From Amyloporia xantha (lineage: Eukaryota > Basidiomycota > Agaricomycetes > Polyporales > Adustoporiaceae): a stretch of 64,000 nt of DNA. Each line of letters opens with the position of its first letter. The stretch's first letter is position 1. Below the pieces are notes generated by a model. It was given only the letters and a program-made list of their open reading frames with translations, did no database searches and was not told the origin of the DNA. A program made the position numbers and the translations under genes. Shown one piece after another: positions 43,217 through 54,441 of the stretch. Location: contig JAYKKR010000005.1 of the NCBI GenBank assembly GCA_036971615.1, positions 62,001-126,000 on the forward strand, given 5' to 3'.

Positions 43217-43377
43217 AATTTCCGCTTTTGGCCTGATTTATAAGCCATACGACACCAGCTACTGTCACACTACACCTGCCCTATTTGGCCCCTAGCACCT
43301 GATGCACCAACAGCCAGGCCAATGCGCTGCCTGGTGCATAACCGCGTTTGGGCCTACCCAACATGTTGGTGCATCAG
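43217..43377 (-). repeat. Right outer inverted repeat of the Plavaka element
   Basis: This is the inverted copy of 30,731-30,888. It joins directly to the CCTGATG inner end without the MITE seen on the left. From 43,378 to 43,854 I see no gene. Confidence 0.92.
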
Positions 43378-43854
43378 GTCTACATAAGTTGGTGCATAGT
43401 GAGAGTACGCGGCCTGTGAGGTGCACATTTTGCCAACGTGGCGGAATCTCAGCGGTACCGATTGTGTATTTGTCTTCATGACCAATTTCCTGACAGGCCC
43501 CGGCGAGCACGAATACCCGAATGGCTACCACCGTTATACAAACTTTCTATAACTGAGCAAAAGCAAATTAGTGCGGACTATGTTTGGTAACAAACCCATC
43601 AGTGTGTGTATCAGGATAATATACAGAAGAGCCGTACACAAAAAGGAAAGAACAGTAGGAGTCCAATATTAGGTGTTGTGGAGTGCGAAATACCCCACGC
43701 CCAAACACAGATCCTTTGGTCAAGGATCCACTATGATTTCCCAGACCCGTCTTCCACACGAAAGCAGCAGTGTCTCAGATCTGTGTAGGTAGGTCATGCG
43801 AATGAATTGCACTGTGAAAGCACATTGACATACCAAGAATCCAAACGTGCCTCC

Positions 43855-45611
43855 TCATGCTATCGTGGACTGCCTCATGGCCTCTTGCATCTCTACTTCC
43901 TCATCAGATTCACCAACTTCTTCGACAGTCCTCTCCTCTTGCGTGATTTGGTCTAGGGACGTTCCATGGAGAACGTCTTCACAGGAGGCGGTCATCGTGC
44001 TGCGTTTATTTAGGTCTAGTGTATCAGGATTGTGCATGCTACGGCGAACAAATTGCAAAGTCGTGAAATCAGATCGTGTGGATGTGTTGGTGGCGAGTCC
44101 GCCAGAGGAAGTCACTTGAGACCCCATGTTGACCCTAGAGTACAATGCCGCTTCGTGAATGTCTAGTAGAAATTGTGTGATGAGGATTGATGACAGCCTA
44201 TGAACCACGTCAGTCCAAGGAAGAAGCCAAATAGAGCAACACAGACGGAAGTATAAGCAGTACTATATTTGTGACTGCTAATGACTGGAAACACTGCTTG
44301 TGTAACTAGCAAAAGCCGTGAGGTTGTTTAGGCACATACACTAGCAGTGCTGGTCGCAGCGATGACTATGTCTGAAGTGTTGAGCAATGACAATGCCCTA
44401 GAAATATACATATGTCAGTGATTGTGGGCGGCAAAATGTTTTTTCCATACACAAAGTATAGAGTTCCTGTACGTACACAAACCAAGTATGAGCCATTTCA
44501 GAGTCAAACGTTCACATGATTACAGGATCTTACCGTCTCGAATCAGGACCATACCAAGGGTGATGGATTTGCTCAACCAGCTCCTACGAGTGGTGGATTG
44601 CGCCAGTTTATATGAATGATACCAAGTTGCGACAAAGACTATCACGTCGGATGCGATGACGCACACGCGGGTCACAATCACCACTGCAGCGTATTCAGTC
44701 AATGGTTAAACCAACTCCGCTCGATGAGATTTAGAGAATAAATTACATCTGTGGATCACAACCGAATTTTATCAGCAATGAGCAGTACAGACAGTTAAGT
44801 GCGTACATGTTATTCATGGCTATGGAATATGTCGGTTGATCTATACAAAATGGAGTTTGTAGGACTATCATGATACTGAAGGACAGTCGAGAGTCCAAGA
44901 ACTGTAGATAATCCAACTTCAGCATGTCACTTTTTCCAATCATGACCAATACTAACCAGATTAGTGCCTACAGGAACCAACGCCATCAGGAAATGTCAAA
45001 TTTGCCTTAATGTACTTAAATTGCACTTATCTGTCTTAATAAGAGAATTAAGTGCATTAAGACAAAATTAATGCGATCCCTTCACTTTGAAATGGTCTTA
45101 AACCAGTCTTAAATGTCTTAAACAGGACAAAAAGTCGAAAAAAGTGTGATTAAGTGGATAAGTCAAATTTGACATTTGCTGATGGCTAACACCAGAGTCA
45201 CCAGCGCCAGACGCCGGTCACACGCACTAACAGCATATACTCGGAGTGCAGCCACCACTACCTAGTCATGAGAATCCGCGCGGGTTAGGAGTGTACAGAA
45301 TCTCACCGGCGGATATCATCACCGCAATGATCTCAAAACACGATTGAGCGTATACTCCGCCTTTGCAGCTGCACGATCATGGATAAGACACTGTCGGTAG
45401 GAAATCCACCAGTATAACGAACCTCTGCAGGGGGTATGTCAGGAATCAATGGTGTAGAAAATTGGTTATACGTTGGATTTACCAGCGTAGTGTCCAAAGG
45501 AACCACCATCAAGCATCCAGTAACCAGCAGGCCGATCAAATTCAGTCGGTTGAGAACGAGCAGGGTCATAGTGGTCCGAGGTCTACCATGCCGTAGTAGC
45601 TCGATCTCCTC
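43855..45611 (-). pseudogene. DUF6533-type membrane protein, copy A, 3' part
   Basis: This is the larger piece of a gene split by a retroelement. Its first exon here reads EEIELLRHGRPRTTMTLLV and LNRLNLIGLLVTGCLM, which is helix 2-3 of the DUF6533 domain. A middle exon gives TRVCVIASDVIVFVATWYH and RRSWLSKSITLGMVLIRDG, and the last part reads LSSILITQFLLDIHEAALYS before a polar tail ending at 43,855. These are multi-span membrane proteins, expanded in agaricomycetes, with unknown function. A 201-bp MITE (44,984-45,184) also lies in the gene. Copies B and C downstream on the same strand are close relatives. Confidence 0.7.
44984..45184. mobile_element. 201-bp MITE with Plavaka-like ends
   Basis: The ends are CATCAGGAAATGTCAAATTTG and an imperfect inverse ending CATTTGCTGATG; GC directly flanks both sides as a possible 2-bp target duplication. 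Comparison with copy B shows that the flanking gene sequence (AACGC/CTAAC) is continuous without it. The first ten bases match the inner end of the Plavaka element. The interior is AT-rich with repeated TTAAGT/ACTTAA words and no open frame. Confidence 0.8.
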
Positions 45612-45616
45612 CCCAA

Positions 45617-46038
45617 TGTAAGGACTGCGTCAGGAGGAGCAGCGCGAGGAACGTTGCGCCGAGAGTCGAGACGTTCCGGTTGTGATCGAGTAGAGCTCGA
45701 GTAAGGATTCTAGTAGAGTATGAGCAAAGAAGTGTCTTCGAGTGATCGGCTCTGAAGGGCAGGAGGCGCGCAAATAGAAAATAAAGAGTCAATTACTGGC
45801 GTTGATTCTGCGAGGATTCCTAGAGGAATCATCGCAGCTTATATACATGAGAAGCGGGCTATGCTACGAATACCTAAGTAAGCAAACCCACTTGTATCCG
45901 TTGTCCTAAACATCCTTCCAAACATCCGTTCCTATAAACGATGTATCCGGTGCGTCGTTACTCATCTTCCGTGCGGTATCTTGGTCAGCGCGTGCGTGAT
46001 CGGGTTCGAGTGCGACCGAGGTGAGCGTGATCCTGACA
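45617..46038 (-). repeat. 3' LTR of element 3
   Basis: 422 bases, identical by eye to the 5' LTR. A TATATAAG box on the - strand lies at 45,845-45,838. Confidence 0.97.
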
Positions 46039-46051
46039 TCACCCCCCCTTT
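46039..46051 (-). promoter_or_regulatory. Polypurine tract of element 3
   Basis: GAAAGGGGGGTGA on the - strand directly precedes the 3' LTR, the position from which plus-strand DNA synthesis is primed. Confidence 0.8.
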
Positions 46052-46070
46052 CAGGCGGAGCGCTGCGACG

Positions 46071-49000
46071 CTATGGATCGTAACGTGTTGGAGGGCGCGA
46101 GACGCGGCCGGCGCGAGTCGTCGTTCTCGTAGGTGGTTCGAAGACGCTACGGAGGGTTTGACGAGTCGGCGGAGGTGAAGGCGAGCGGTTCGTATACGCA
46201 GACGGGATGGCGGAGGTGAGCCTGTCAGTGGCGGGGATAGTACCGGTAGATGTAGGAAGTAGAATAGAATCCGAAGATTCTGCATTATCCAAAAATTGCC
46301 GCGAGTGTTCGAAAACGACTCGATGCGGACGGGGGAGCTTCGAGTGTCGTCGATGGAAACGTTCGAGCATCTCGTCGAGCGAGCGCGGGATGTCCGAAAG
46401 ACTTACCCATGAACGCTCCGACACTGGCTGATCTTTCCATTGGATGAAGTAGTTGTACCGTCTACCGATCTTGCGGCAATCGAGGATTGACTCGATTTGA
46501 GGAGACTCGGAGTCGATGTCGATGTGCGCTGTAGAGGGTGGCGGGCGTCCAAGAATGTCAGCAGGAGCTTGGTAGGGCTCGAGTAGAGAGACATGGAAGA
46601 CGGGGTGGAGTCGCGACATGGCGGTCGGAAGCTTGAGCTCGAAAGAAGACCTTCCGCATGCGCGCCGAATTGGGTAGGGCCCCAGCTTTCGATAGTCGAG
46701 CTTATTCGACGGGCGTGTCGTTTTGATGTTACGGCGTAAAAGCCAGACGAGATCACCGGTTTTGAGCGCAGGCGCAGGTAGAACGTGCTTGTTGTAGTGC
46801 CGGGACTGGAGTTCCTGAGCATGCAGGAGTTCGGCACGAAGCTCGTCTTGTATAAGCTGTAAGCGCGAGGCGAAGTCGGCGGCCGCGGGAACGCTCGATG
46901 TCTCCGTGAGACGAGGTTCGAATGTCGGGTGGTAGGCCAGGTTAGCGAAGTAGGGTGTTTGCTTCGTGGAAGCGTTGACCGCGTTGTTGAATGCAAACTC
47001 GGCGAGGGGAAGATAATCGACCCAATCGTCTTGCTGGTACGAGACGTAGGTGCGCAGATAAGCCTCAAGCGTCTGGTTCGTGCGCTCGGTGAGACCATCT
47101 GACTGTGGGTGATAAGCCGTCGAGGTTCAAAGTTCGACCTTGAGGAGGCGGGTGAGATCTCGCCAGAACCGCGAGATGAAGACCGAACCGCGGTCCGAGA
47201 CGATTGAGTCAGGGAGGCCGTGGTGTCGAAAGATTCGGTCGAGAAAGAGATAGGCGAGATCGGGTGCCGTGAGCGTTTCGAGGCAGGGTACGAAGTGCGC
47301 TGCGCGTGTAAGTCGATCACAAACAACCCAGATAGAATCATACCCATGGGACATAGGTAACTTCACGATGAAGTCCATGGAGATTGAACGCCACGGGCGA
47401 TCCGGGATGTCGAGAGGCTGGAGTAGCCCATACGGCTTATGTCGTGCAGCCTTGATCCGGGCACAGACATCGCATGCTGAGACGTATTGACGAACGAATG
47501 TTCGTAGGCCCGGCCAAGAGTAGTCGCGTTCGACGAGATGAAGTGTGCGCGTTCGACCGGGATGTCCAGCGGTGAGCGCGTCATGACGAGACTTCAATAT
47601 GTCGATGCGAAGGGGAGCAGGTACGTACAGACGACCTTTATGGAACACTAGGTTGTCTTGTAATGTGAAATCAGCATTTCCGGAGGCCCGTGCTTCGCGC
47701 CATTCGACGTCGTCCTTGACAGCGTTCTTGAAACGTTCAAGGAGCTCGGAGTTGTCGAGTGCGAGAGTGGTGATTGATGCAACCGTAACCGGGTTGATCG
47801 GATCGCTGTGGGGGGAAACATCTTCGGGAAAGAGACGTTCAGTGTGAGTTGGTGTGAGCAGTGTCTTGCGCTGCTGAACGAGTACGTCGTCCCCGTTTTG
47901 AGGTGCGAAATCGGGCCGACGAGAAGGTGGGTCAGCGGGATTCTTCTTGCCAGGTGCATAGTCAAGTCGAAAGTTGAACTCGGAGAGGAACATCGACCAG
48001 CGGGCTTGGCGTCGATTGAGAACACGGGAAGACATGAAGTATTCCAGATTCTTGTGGTCTGAGAGCACGGAGACCGGGGTATCGGTACCAATAAGCCAGG
48101 ATCTCATGTCTCGAAATGATTCTACGATGGCGAGCAATTCCTTGTCGTACACCTCGTAGTTGATCTCGGCCGGCGTTAGCTTGCGTGAGAAGAACGCGAC
48201 GGGATGAAGCAAGCCATTTTCGTCAGGCTGCAGATGAATTCCAGCCATGGCGTAGTCAGAGGCATCGGTCATGAGTGTGGATGGCAAGCTGGGGTCGAAA
48301 TGTCGAAGGACCGGAGCCGTGAGGAATGCACTTTTAGGGTATGGAACGAGGCGATGGCTGAAGGTGTCATTTGAAATTGACGAGGCTCCTTCTTCGTGAT
48401 TGCATTGAGACCCAATGCCTTGTCGGCGTATTTATCGATAAAGCGTCGATAGAAGTTTGTGAAACCCAGGAATGACTGAACATCGCGCAGTGTCCGTGGA
48501 ATAGGCCAGTCCGCGATGGTCTGAAGCTTCTTAGGATTCATGCAAATCCCGTTAGCACCGACAATGTAACCAAGGTACTCAACTTCGGCTTTGTCAAACT
48601 CGCATTTCTTGGCATTTGCGTAGAGTCCGGCAGCGCGAAGTCGATTGAGAACAGCCTTGACGTGATTGTCGTGTTCAGCCTGGGTGCGCGAGAAGATTAA
48701 AATGTCGTCAAGATAGACAACACAGGTGATGTCAAGAAGGTCGCGGAGTGTGTCTTGGATGAACGCTTGAAAGGTAGCGGGTGCGTTAGTCAATCCGAAA
48801 GGCATAACCGTATATTCGAAGAGGCCGAGATGCGTGCGGAATGCGGTTTTCCACTCGTCGCCCTCCTTGATCCGAATGAGGTTGAACGCGTTTTTGAGGT
48901 CTAGGACCGTGAAAACCTTGCAACCTTCAACACGATCGAGCAGGTCGTTGACCAGCGGCAGCGGGTAGCGATTCTTCTTCGTGATTGAATTGAGGCCACG

Positions 49001-50348
49001 ATAGTCGACGCACAGTCGAAGCTCGCCAGTCTTCTTCTTGACAAATAGGATGGGCGATGCTGCGGCTGAGGTAGAGCGTCGGATGAATCCCTTTTTGAGG
49101 TTCTTCTCGATGTAGTCGAAAAGTACCGCGCGTTCATTTTGCGAGAGTGAGTAGATGGGTCCGAAGGGTGGTGCCTTCCCATCCTCGAGCTCGATGGCCA
49201 CGTCGTAGGGTCTGTGAGGTGGAAGCTGATCGACCTCCGTGGGAGAGAAAACGGAGGCCCAAGCACAATACTTCTCCGGTATGGAACTCAGAACATCTTC
49301 ACCAGGATCGGGATGTCTCTCGGAGGAGGTTCGGGAGGTGGTGACACCGTGGGAGAAGATGAAGATGGTGGTAACGAGACATTGACAGAACCGATAGTCT
49401 CGTCGATGCCAGCGTTGGGTGTGTACCAGATGACGGCTGAGTCACCGTTGCGAGCATGTCGTGTGAAACGAGAAGAGTTGACAAATGATATGTTCAGATC
49501 CGGTAGGGGAGGATCTTGATCACTGTGAGAGGAAAAGAGAGCCGAGAAGATTCCTCTATGACCGGAGCCAATGAGGGGACAGCTGGTGGAAAGTAAGGGA
49601 GTAGTGGGAATAACTGGCGGGCTAGCTAGGCGTCGACAGTGATGAGGTGATTCCGAACGCGAGACACGATCGGGGACCGTAGGGATGAGACGGGTGCCGT
49701 GAAGACCAAGGCCTAGACCGACACAAGTGGTAGAGACTGCAGCGAGCGATGTCTTCTGCGGCGTGAGGTGAGCAAGACCGTAGCCTTGCCCGAAAGCATA
49801 GAGCGGCGATGGATTAGCACCACAGCATGAGAGAGCGAGTTGACCGCGGGTCCAGTCAATTGCAGGGTTGTGTCGCCGAAGCCAGTCCAAACCGAGTATG
49901 ATTGGATAGGATACGGAGACGATGGCGAGAGCGATTCGTTCGTCGTGATTGCGGACTCGAAGACAGGAGATGACATCTTGAGTGACGAGTCCAGAGGCGA
50001 TCGGCCGATTGTCAACAGCAGTGATAGGGACAGGAACATCTTTTGAAGAGCGAGGAAGGGAATGGCGGGTTGCGAAACGTTCTGAGATGCATGAGGCGGT
50101 AGCTCCGGAATCGACCAGTGCGAAGGTGCGAATAGGTTTTCGATTAGGTAGTATAAGTGTTACATTGATAAAGAAATGTCTAGTGTCGCGAAGGGAGTGG
50201 AGGACATGGGTGGAAAGACGAAAAGAGGGTGCACTGGTCGGACGAAGACACCATGGACCGGTACGGGTCTTGAGATGGGTCGACGCCGGGGAGCTTCGAG
50301 ACGAGGGTATAGGAACTGTCCCTTTCGTCTCCGGTGGCTCTGGGACGT
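46071..50348 (-). pseudogene. Pol of element 3: protease, RT, RNase H, integrase, chromodomain-like end
   Basis: Pol follows gag in the -1 frame. The protease shows ALVDSGATASCIS near 50,110 and ILGLDWLRRHNP. RT, in a different frame from about 49,300, shows LRLCVDYRGLNSITKKNRYP, FTVLDLKNAF, FGLTNAPATFQ and YLDDILIF near 48,710. RNase H (LMTDASDYAMAG, DKELLAIVESF) is one frame over, after a run of four T at 48,332-48,335. Integrase has an HHCC domain (HDALTAGHPG, CDVCARI), and Asp in SMDFI, Asp in VSDRGS and Glu in LTERTNQ. An in-frame TGA at 47,127-47,129 interrupts it. The end, ILDCRKIGRRYNYFIQWKD, resembles a chromodomain. Besides the gag-pol shift, two more shifts and the stop argue that this copy is not autonomous. 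Confidence 0.9.
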
Positions 50349-51398
50349 TCAGTGAGCCGCCGGCTTGGCTTTTCCCGAGTTGCGTTTGGCGAGTGTCGTA
50401 CAGTCGTCAAGCTTGTGCTTGCCGCCACAGTAGGCGCAGAGATTGTTATCGCGTCGTCGTTGCTTCTCGGCGTCCGTGAGTGGACCGTGGTGGCGGACTG
50501 CATCAACTTCCATGGGAACGGGACCTGAAGAGCTCGAATTAGAAGTCGAGGGTACCGATGCGCGGAATGTGTTTGCTGGAACGGGAAGGAACGCGGTGAG
50601 ATTCTTGCGATTGGTTCCAAGTTCCTGGGCACGAGCATGGAGACGATTGTCGAAGGTAATTGCATGTTCGACAAACTCGTCGAAAATCTTCGGCTCGGTA
50701 ATGGTGACAAAGAGTGCGCGGATGTCGTCCTTGAGTCCTTCGCGGAACATATTGATTTTGATAATGTCGTCCGTTATTGGCAGGTGAACCATGATTTCAC
50801 GGAAGGCACTAGCATATTTGGATGCAGACGCGCGCTGCTTGAGATTCTTGATCTTCGTCATCTGACTGTTGATAAAGTCTGAGTCGCCGAAATGTTTGCG
50901 AAAGTCCGCGATAAGCTCCTCGTGGTCATGGAGCAGATCGGGACGAGTCTTCTCAATAGCCCAGAACCAAGATTTCGGGGAGCCGTCTTCAAGCCAAGTT
51001 GACAAATAAATGGACTTGTCATAGTCCGTGACGAGGGAGCGTCGTTGGAGATGGATAGCATTGCGCAAGTCTATGAGGAAGGGTTCGACGGCAGCAGGCA
51101 TACCATTAAACGTGCGCGGATCGCGGAACCGAGCATTTCCCGAAGGCCGGGAGGTGCCCGAGGTCTGTGTGAGATGCGCGATAGCTTGTTGAATGGCCTG
51201 CTGATTGGCTGCGAACGCGGCCTGAGCAGCGGCTAGACCGGAGATTACGTTGACAGCCTGCGCAAGAGCTTGAAGAGCCGGTGAGTCTTGGTTGTTTGCT
51301 TCAATATTGAAAGTGTTCGGAACCGTGCCTGGAGTACCCTGAGCATCGGGGAGAGCATCCTGAAACTCCGAAAGAGGCATATCGGAGTCGTGAGACAT
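50349..51398 (-). CDS. Gag of element 3
   Basis: An intact 349-codon frame starting at 51,398. A Gln/Ala-rich N-terminal helix (ALQALAQAVNVISGLAAAQA) is followed by the capsid-type domain FRDPRTFNGMPAAVEPFLID, SWFWAIEKTRPD and FREGLKDDIRALF. The zinc knuckle CAYCGGKHKLDDC near residue 327 has C-x2-C-x3-H-x4-C spacing. The stop at 50,349 lies in a stretch where pol is open in the -1 frame, so frameshifting could make Gag-Pol. Gag builds the particle. Confidence 0.92.
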   Translation of the reverse strand: MSHDSDMPLSEFQDALPDAQGTPGTVPNTFNIEANNQDSPALQALAQAVNVISGLAAAQAAFAANQQAIQQAIAHLTQTSGTSRPSGNARFRDPRTFNGMPAAVEPFLIDLRNAIHLQRRSLVTDYDKSIYLSTWLEDGSPKSWFWAIEKTRPDLLHDHEELIADFRKHFGDSDFINSQMTKIKNLKQRASASKYASAFREIMVHLPITDDIIKINMFREGLKDDIRALFVTITEPKIFDEFVEHAITFDNRLHARAQELGTNRKNLTAFLPVPANTFRASVPSTSNSSSSGPVPMEVDAVRHHGPLTDAEKQRRRDNNLCAYCGGKHKLDDCTTLAKRNSGKAKPAAH

Positions 51399-51532
51399 GG
51401 AGGGGAATTGTGGAAGTGTTCGAAAGGGGATGGAGGCTGTTGATGAGGCGACAATCGAACGACGGAAGTTGCCGTATTTGGAAGGTGGATGAACGAATCA
51501 GGAAGTTCGACTCTATAGGGGCAGAATCAAAC

Positions 51533-51954
51533 TGTAAGGACTGCGTCAGGAGGAGCAGCGCGAGGAACGTTGCGCCGAGAGTCGAGACGTTCCGGTTGTG
51601 ATCGAGTAGAGCTCGAGTAAGGATTCTAGTAGAGTATGAGCAAAGAAGTGTCTTCGAGTGATCGGCTCTGAAGGGCAGGAGGCGCGCAAATAGAAAATAA
51701 AGAGTCAATTACTGGCGTTGATTCTGCGAGGATTCCTAGAGGAATCATCGCAGCTTATATACATGAGAAGCGGGCTATGCTACGAATACCTAAGTAAGCA
51801 AACCCACTTGTATCCGTTGTCCTAAACATCCTTCCAAACATCCGTTCCTATAAACGATGTATCCGGTGCGTCGTTACTCATCTTCCGTGCGGTATCTTGG
51901 TCAGCGCGTGCGTGATCGGGTTCGAGTGCGACCGAGGTGAGCGTGATCCTGACA
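51533..51954 (-). repeat. 5' LTR of element 3
   Basis: 422 bases, identical by eye to 45,617-46,038. Its promoter TATA lies at 51,761-51,754 and would drive the element on the - strand. Confidence 0.97.
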
Positions 51955-51959
51955 CCCAA

Positions 51960-52110
51960 TCGTCAGGACTTGCTCATAAAGTATGAGTGCTAGCCATCGT
52001 GATGAGACTACTAGTGACTGAGCTTGCGGAACAAAGAACACGCACCGACACTAGCAATGGCAAAACAATTGCCATTGAACCTGGTGTGCGTCAGTGTATA
52101 TCGTCGGAAG
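51960..52110 (-). pseudogene. DUF6533-type copy A, 5' fragment beyond the retroelement
   Basis: The - strand sequence here aligns with the helix 1 region of copy B (GGTGCGTGTTC..., then ACTTTATGAGCAAGTCCTGACGATTG in three blocks) and reads LILYEQVLTIG up to the insertion point. Upstream exons and the start codon could not be recognised; 52,111-52,660 shows nothing that I can support. Confidence 0.55.
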
Positions 52111-52660
52111 TCGGTATCTTTGAGGATACCCATGTCCACTGGCATGAATCAGGGATACTATCGATGCAGAGACTCCCGACATCTAGAGCACCGATGGATT
52201 CATCCAGATAAGCGAACTTGAGTCAGTAAGCAGTCAGATAGGGCTGGAGAGATTGGACGTTTCAAGTTCACAGGAAAAGTACGCATAATACCCCCGTCCA
52301 GAGCTTTGAATGTGTCGAAATTCAACGAGTCGGAGCGGTTGACGCCCGTTTTACCACCGATCATGTATCAATGCATCATGATCGACCCGCGACATATGGC
52401 CGAGACAAGCCCGAGTGTAACTCTCGTTCAGAGCAGTTCGTGTAGATCACCAGACAAGCAGGAGGTTCTTCAACATTGAAGTCAATTGTTCATAAGTATA
52501 CCGATAATACGTGGAAATCAATGTCCAAGTCGTAATTCACTATCATATAGAATCTGTGTTTAGGACGGAAAGTTACCACCCAACAACCAGCGTACGAAAG
52601 AAGACATAGAATCCATTACAAGAACGTACAATATCAGAGATAGGAACGCCCGGCCTCATG

Positions 52661-54441
52661 CTACGTGAACTCGTGCATCTCTACTTCATCAATCCCGGGC
52701 CTGCCATCCTCCTCGATGATCCTACTTTGGTCCTGGATTCCGACCATGAACGTCCCACGATGAGGATCATGACGAGTGAAAGAAACCGTATTGTACCACT
52801 TAGGGCGCCGTCGCTCGGATTTGACCATTGAGTCTGCAGCGAATGCTAGCGAAGACAATTCCGAATGTGGCATCGATGTCGTGGTTTCGGAACGTCCGAA
52901 CGAAGTTGTCCGAGTCCTAATATCGGAGTCTACGCTGTGATAGGAGGTAGCTTCACGGATGTCCAACAGAAACCGAGAGATGAGAATTGAAGAGAGTCTG
53001 CGGAATGGTTCAGTACGCAGCAGAGATCAGTTAGAGATGCACCGACGGGAATATGAATGACTCTAAGTCTCCGAGTACCTGCACATGAAAGCTCAGTCAG
53101 TCTCTTTACTGTAATCTTGAATACGCTGAACACGAACCGGCACGACATTGGTCAAAATAGCGAGTATTGATACACCATTCAGCAACGAGAGTGACCTGCA
53201 AGTAGGTGTACTTCAGTCGTCATAAATGGTACGAAAGTTATGCCACGCATACACAAAATACAGGGTCCCTGCACGTAAACGAATGTAGCATCAGTTTATT
53301 CCGAACAAAATATTCGCGTGATGGTATGATCATTACCGTCTCGAACCAAAACTGTCACAATTGTGACGGATTTGCTGAACCAGCCTTTCCGATAGGTCAT
53401 GCGCACCACTGCAAAAGAGTGATACCAGGTCGCAACGAAGACAATGATGTCGGATATGATAACGCATGCGCGAGTTATAGCGATCACTACAACCATAACC
53501 TGCAGGTTGAGAAAGGTTCTGCGTAAGATCCAAGAATCTTACATCTGTAACAGAAAAGAGGATGGTATCAGTGAGCCCGAAGTCTAAACAATACGATAAA
53601 TGGTTACTGGTTATATTTCGCTTGAGATATATTCTGTTGTTCTAGACAGAGCGGGACTCCCGGTAAGAGCAGTATGATCGTAAATGACGCTCGAGCGTCG
53701 ATAAACTGTCAGGAAGAAAGTCGAATCACTGCTAATCAGTTAAAGCAAGGCACCAACCAGATTTGTGCCGAACGGAACCAGCGCTAAGATCAAGGTAGGA
53801 AGTGCCAAGCGCCAACTACGTCCACTCACGGCATACACACGAAGTGCCGCAACAACTGTCGACTTAAAGTCAAAAAAGGCAGGTGTAGATGATATAAAGG
53901 ACGGTCACCAGCGGATATAGCTGTGGATACCAAGATAAAGGACGAGTAAGCGTATGCTTCACGCTCGCAGCTGCAATAGCCATGTATGAGACTGACTGCA
54001 GCAAGGTGCAAAAACCGCGCGACGGACCTCTGCAGTGGATTGATAAGGAATTGTAAGTAGGTTATTGAGACGGTTGACACACCACCACAGTGTTCCAAGG
54101 GTAGATCGACAAGCTGCCCACTACTAGCAGACCAATCAAGTTGACTCGATTGAGAACGAGGAGGATCGTGGTGCTCGGTCTGCCGCTCCGTATGAGCTCG
54201 ACCTCGTCTCCGATCGTCAGGCATTGTTCATAGAATATCATCACTAAGGCCATCATGATGAGGTCCAATGCGGAAGCGACAAGGGAAAGGCACGCACCGA
54301 CTACTGCCATGGAGAAGTAACCGCCCGTAGAGCTGCAGTGAGTTCATGGAATTTCAGTGATCGACAATACAAGATCCCATGTACTTCCGTCCTCACTCAC
54401 CTATAGGCAAACCTTTCATTGACCTCCGCCGACTGGGACAT
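52661..54441 (-). CDS. DUF6533-type membrane protein, copy B
   Basis: The ATG at 54,441 opens MSQSAEVNERFAY and splices at GTGAGT. Following exons give MMALVMIFYEQCLTIGDEVE and LLVLNRVNLIGLLVVGSLSI (DUF6533 domain), then further spans, TRACVIISDIIVFVATWYHS with YRKGWFSKSVTIVTVLVRDG, and LSSILISRFLLDIREATSYH. A polar tail ends in DEVEMHEFT with TAG at 52,661. The layout of several hydrophobic helices and a cytosolic tail is typical of this family of unknown function. Exon borders inside were not all traced. Of the three copies this one has the fewest visible defects. Confidence 0.7.

Larger units (their letters stand above)
30731..43377. mobile_element. Plavaka-type DNA transposon with cargo genes, about 12.6 kb including outer repeats
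   Basis: The region is bounded by inverted copies of the same sequence, 30,731-30,888 and 43,217-43,377. Just inside these are shorter terminal repeats, CATCAGGAAAAAC at 31,824 and its inverse ending at 43,216. Between them lie a Plavaka transposase gene (+), a multi-exon 2OG-Fe(II) dioxygenase gene (-) and a DUF6532-type gene (-). Subterminal DNA on both sides is full of CTCTGAG/CTCAGAG words, as seen at the ends of CACTA-like elements. A MITE sits between the left outer repeat and the left inner end. Whether the element proper is the outer span or 31,824-43,216 is open. Plavaka is a fungal superfamily related to CACTA/EnSpm. Confidence 0.82.
45617..51954 (-). mobile_element. Complete Ty3/gypsy LTR retrotransposon 3
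   Basis: Two LTRs of 422 bases (45,617-46,038 and 51,533-51,954), both TG...CA, appear identical. A 5-base target duplication CCCAA flanks the element at 45,612-45,616 and 51,955-51,959. A polypurine tract abuts the 3' LTR. The - strand encodes gag, protease, RT, RNase H and integrase with a chromodomain-like end. It sits in a DUF6533-type gene: removing the element and one CCCAA restores a sensible reading (VLTIG then EEIELL). Confidence 0.97.

Noticed and set aside
46403..47347. 314-codon ORF on the - strand in another frame over the integrase
   Set aside because: The integrase core and conserved C-terminal motifs are read in a different frame of the same strand.
50340..50360. Treating all frame changes in element 3 pol as programmed
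   Set aside because: Only the gag-pol change lies at a usual place; the ones within pol fall between or inside enzyme domains, where programmed shifting is not known.
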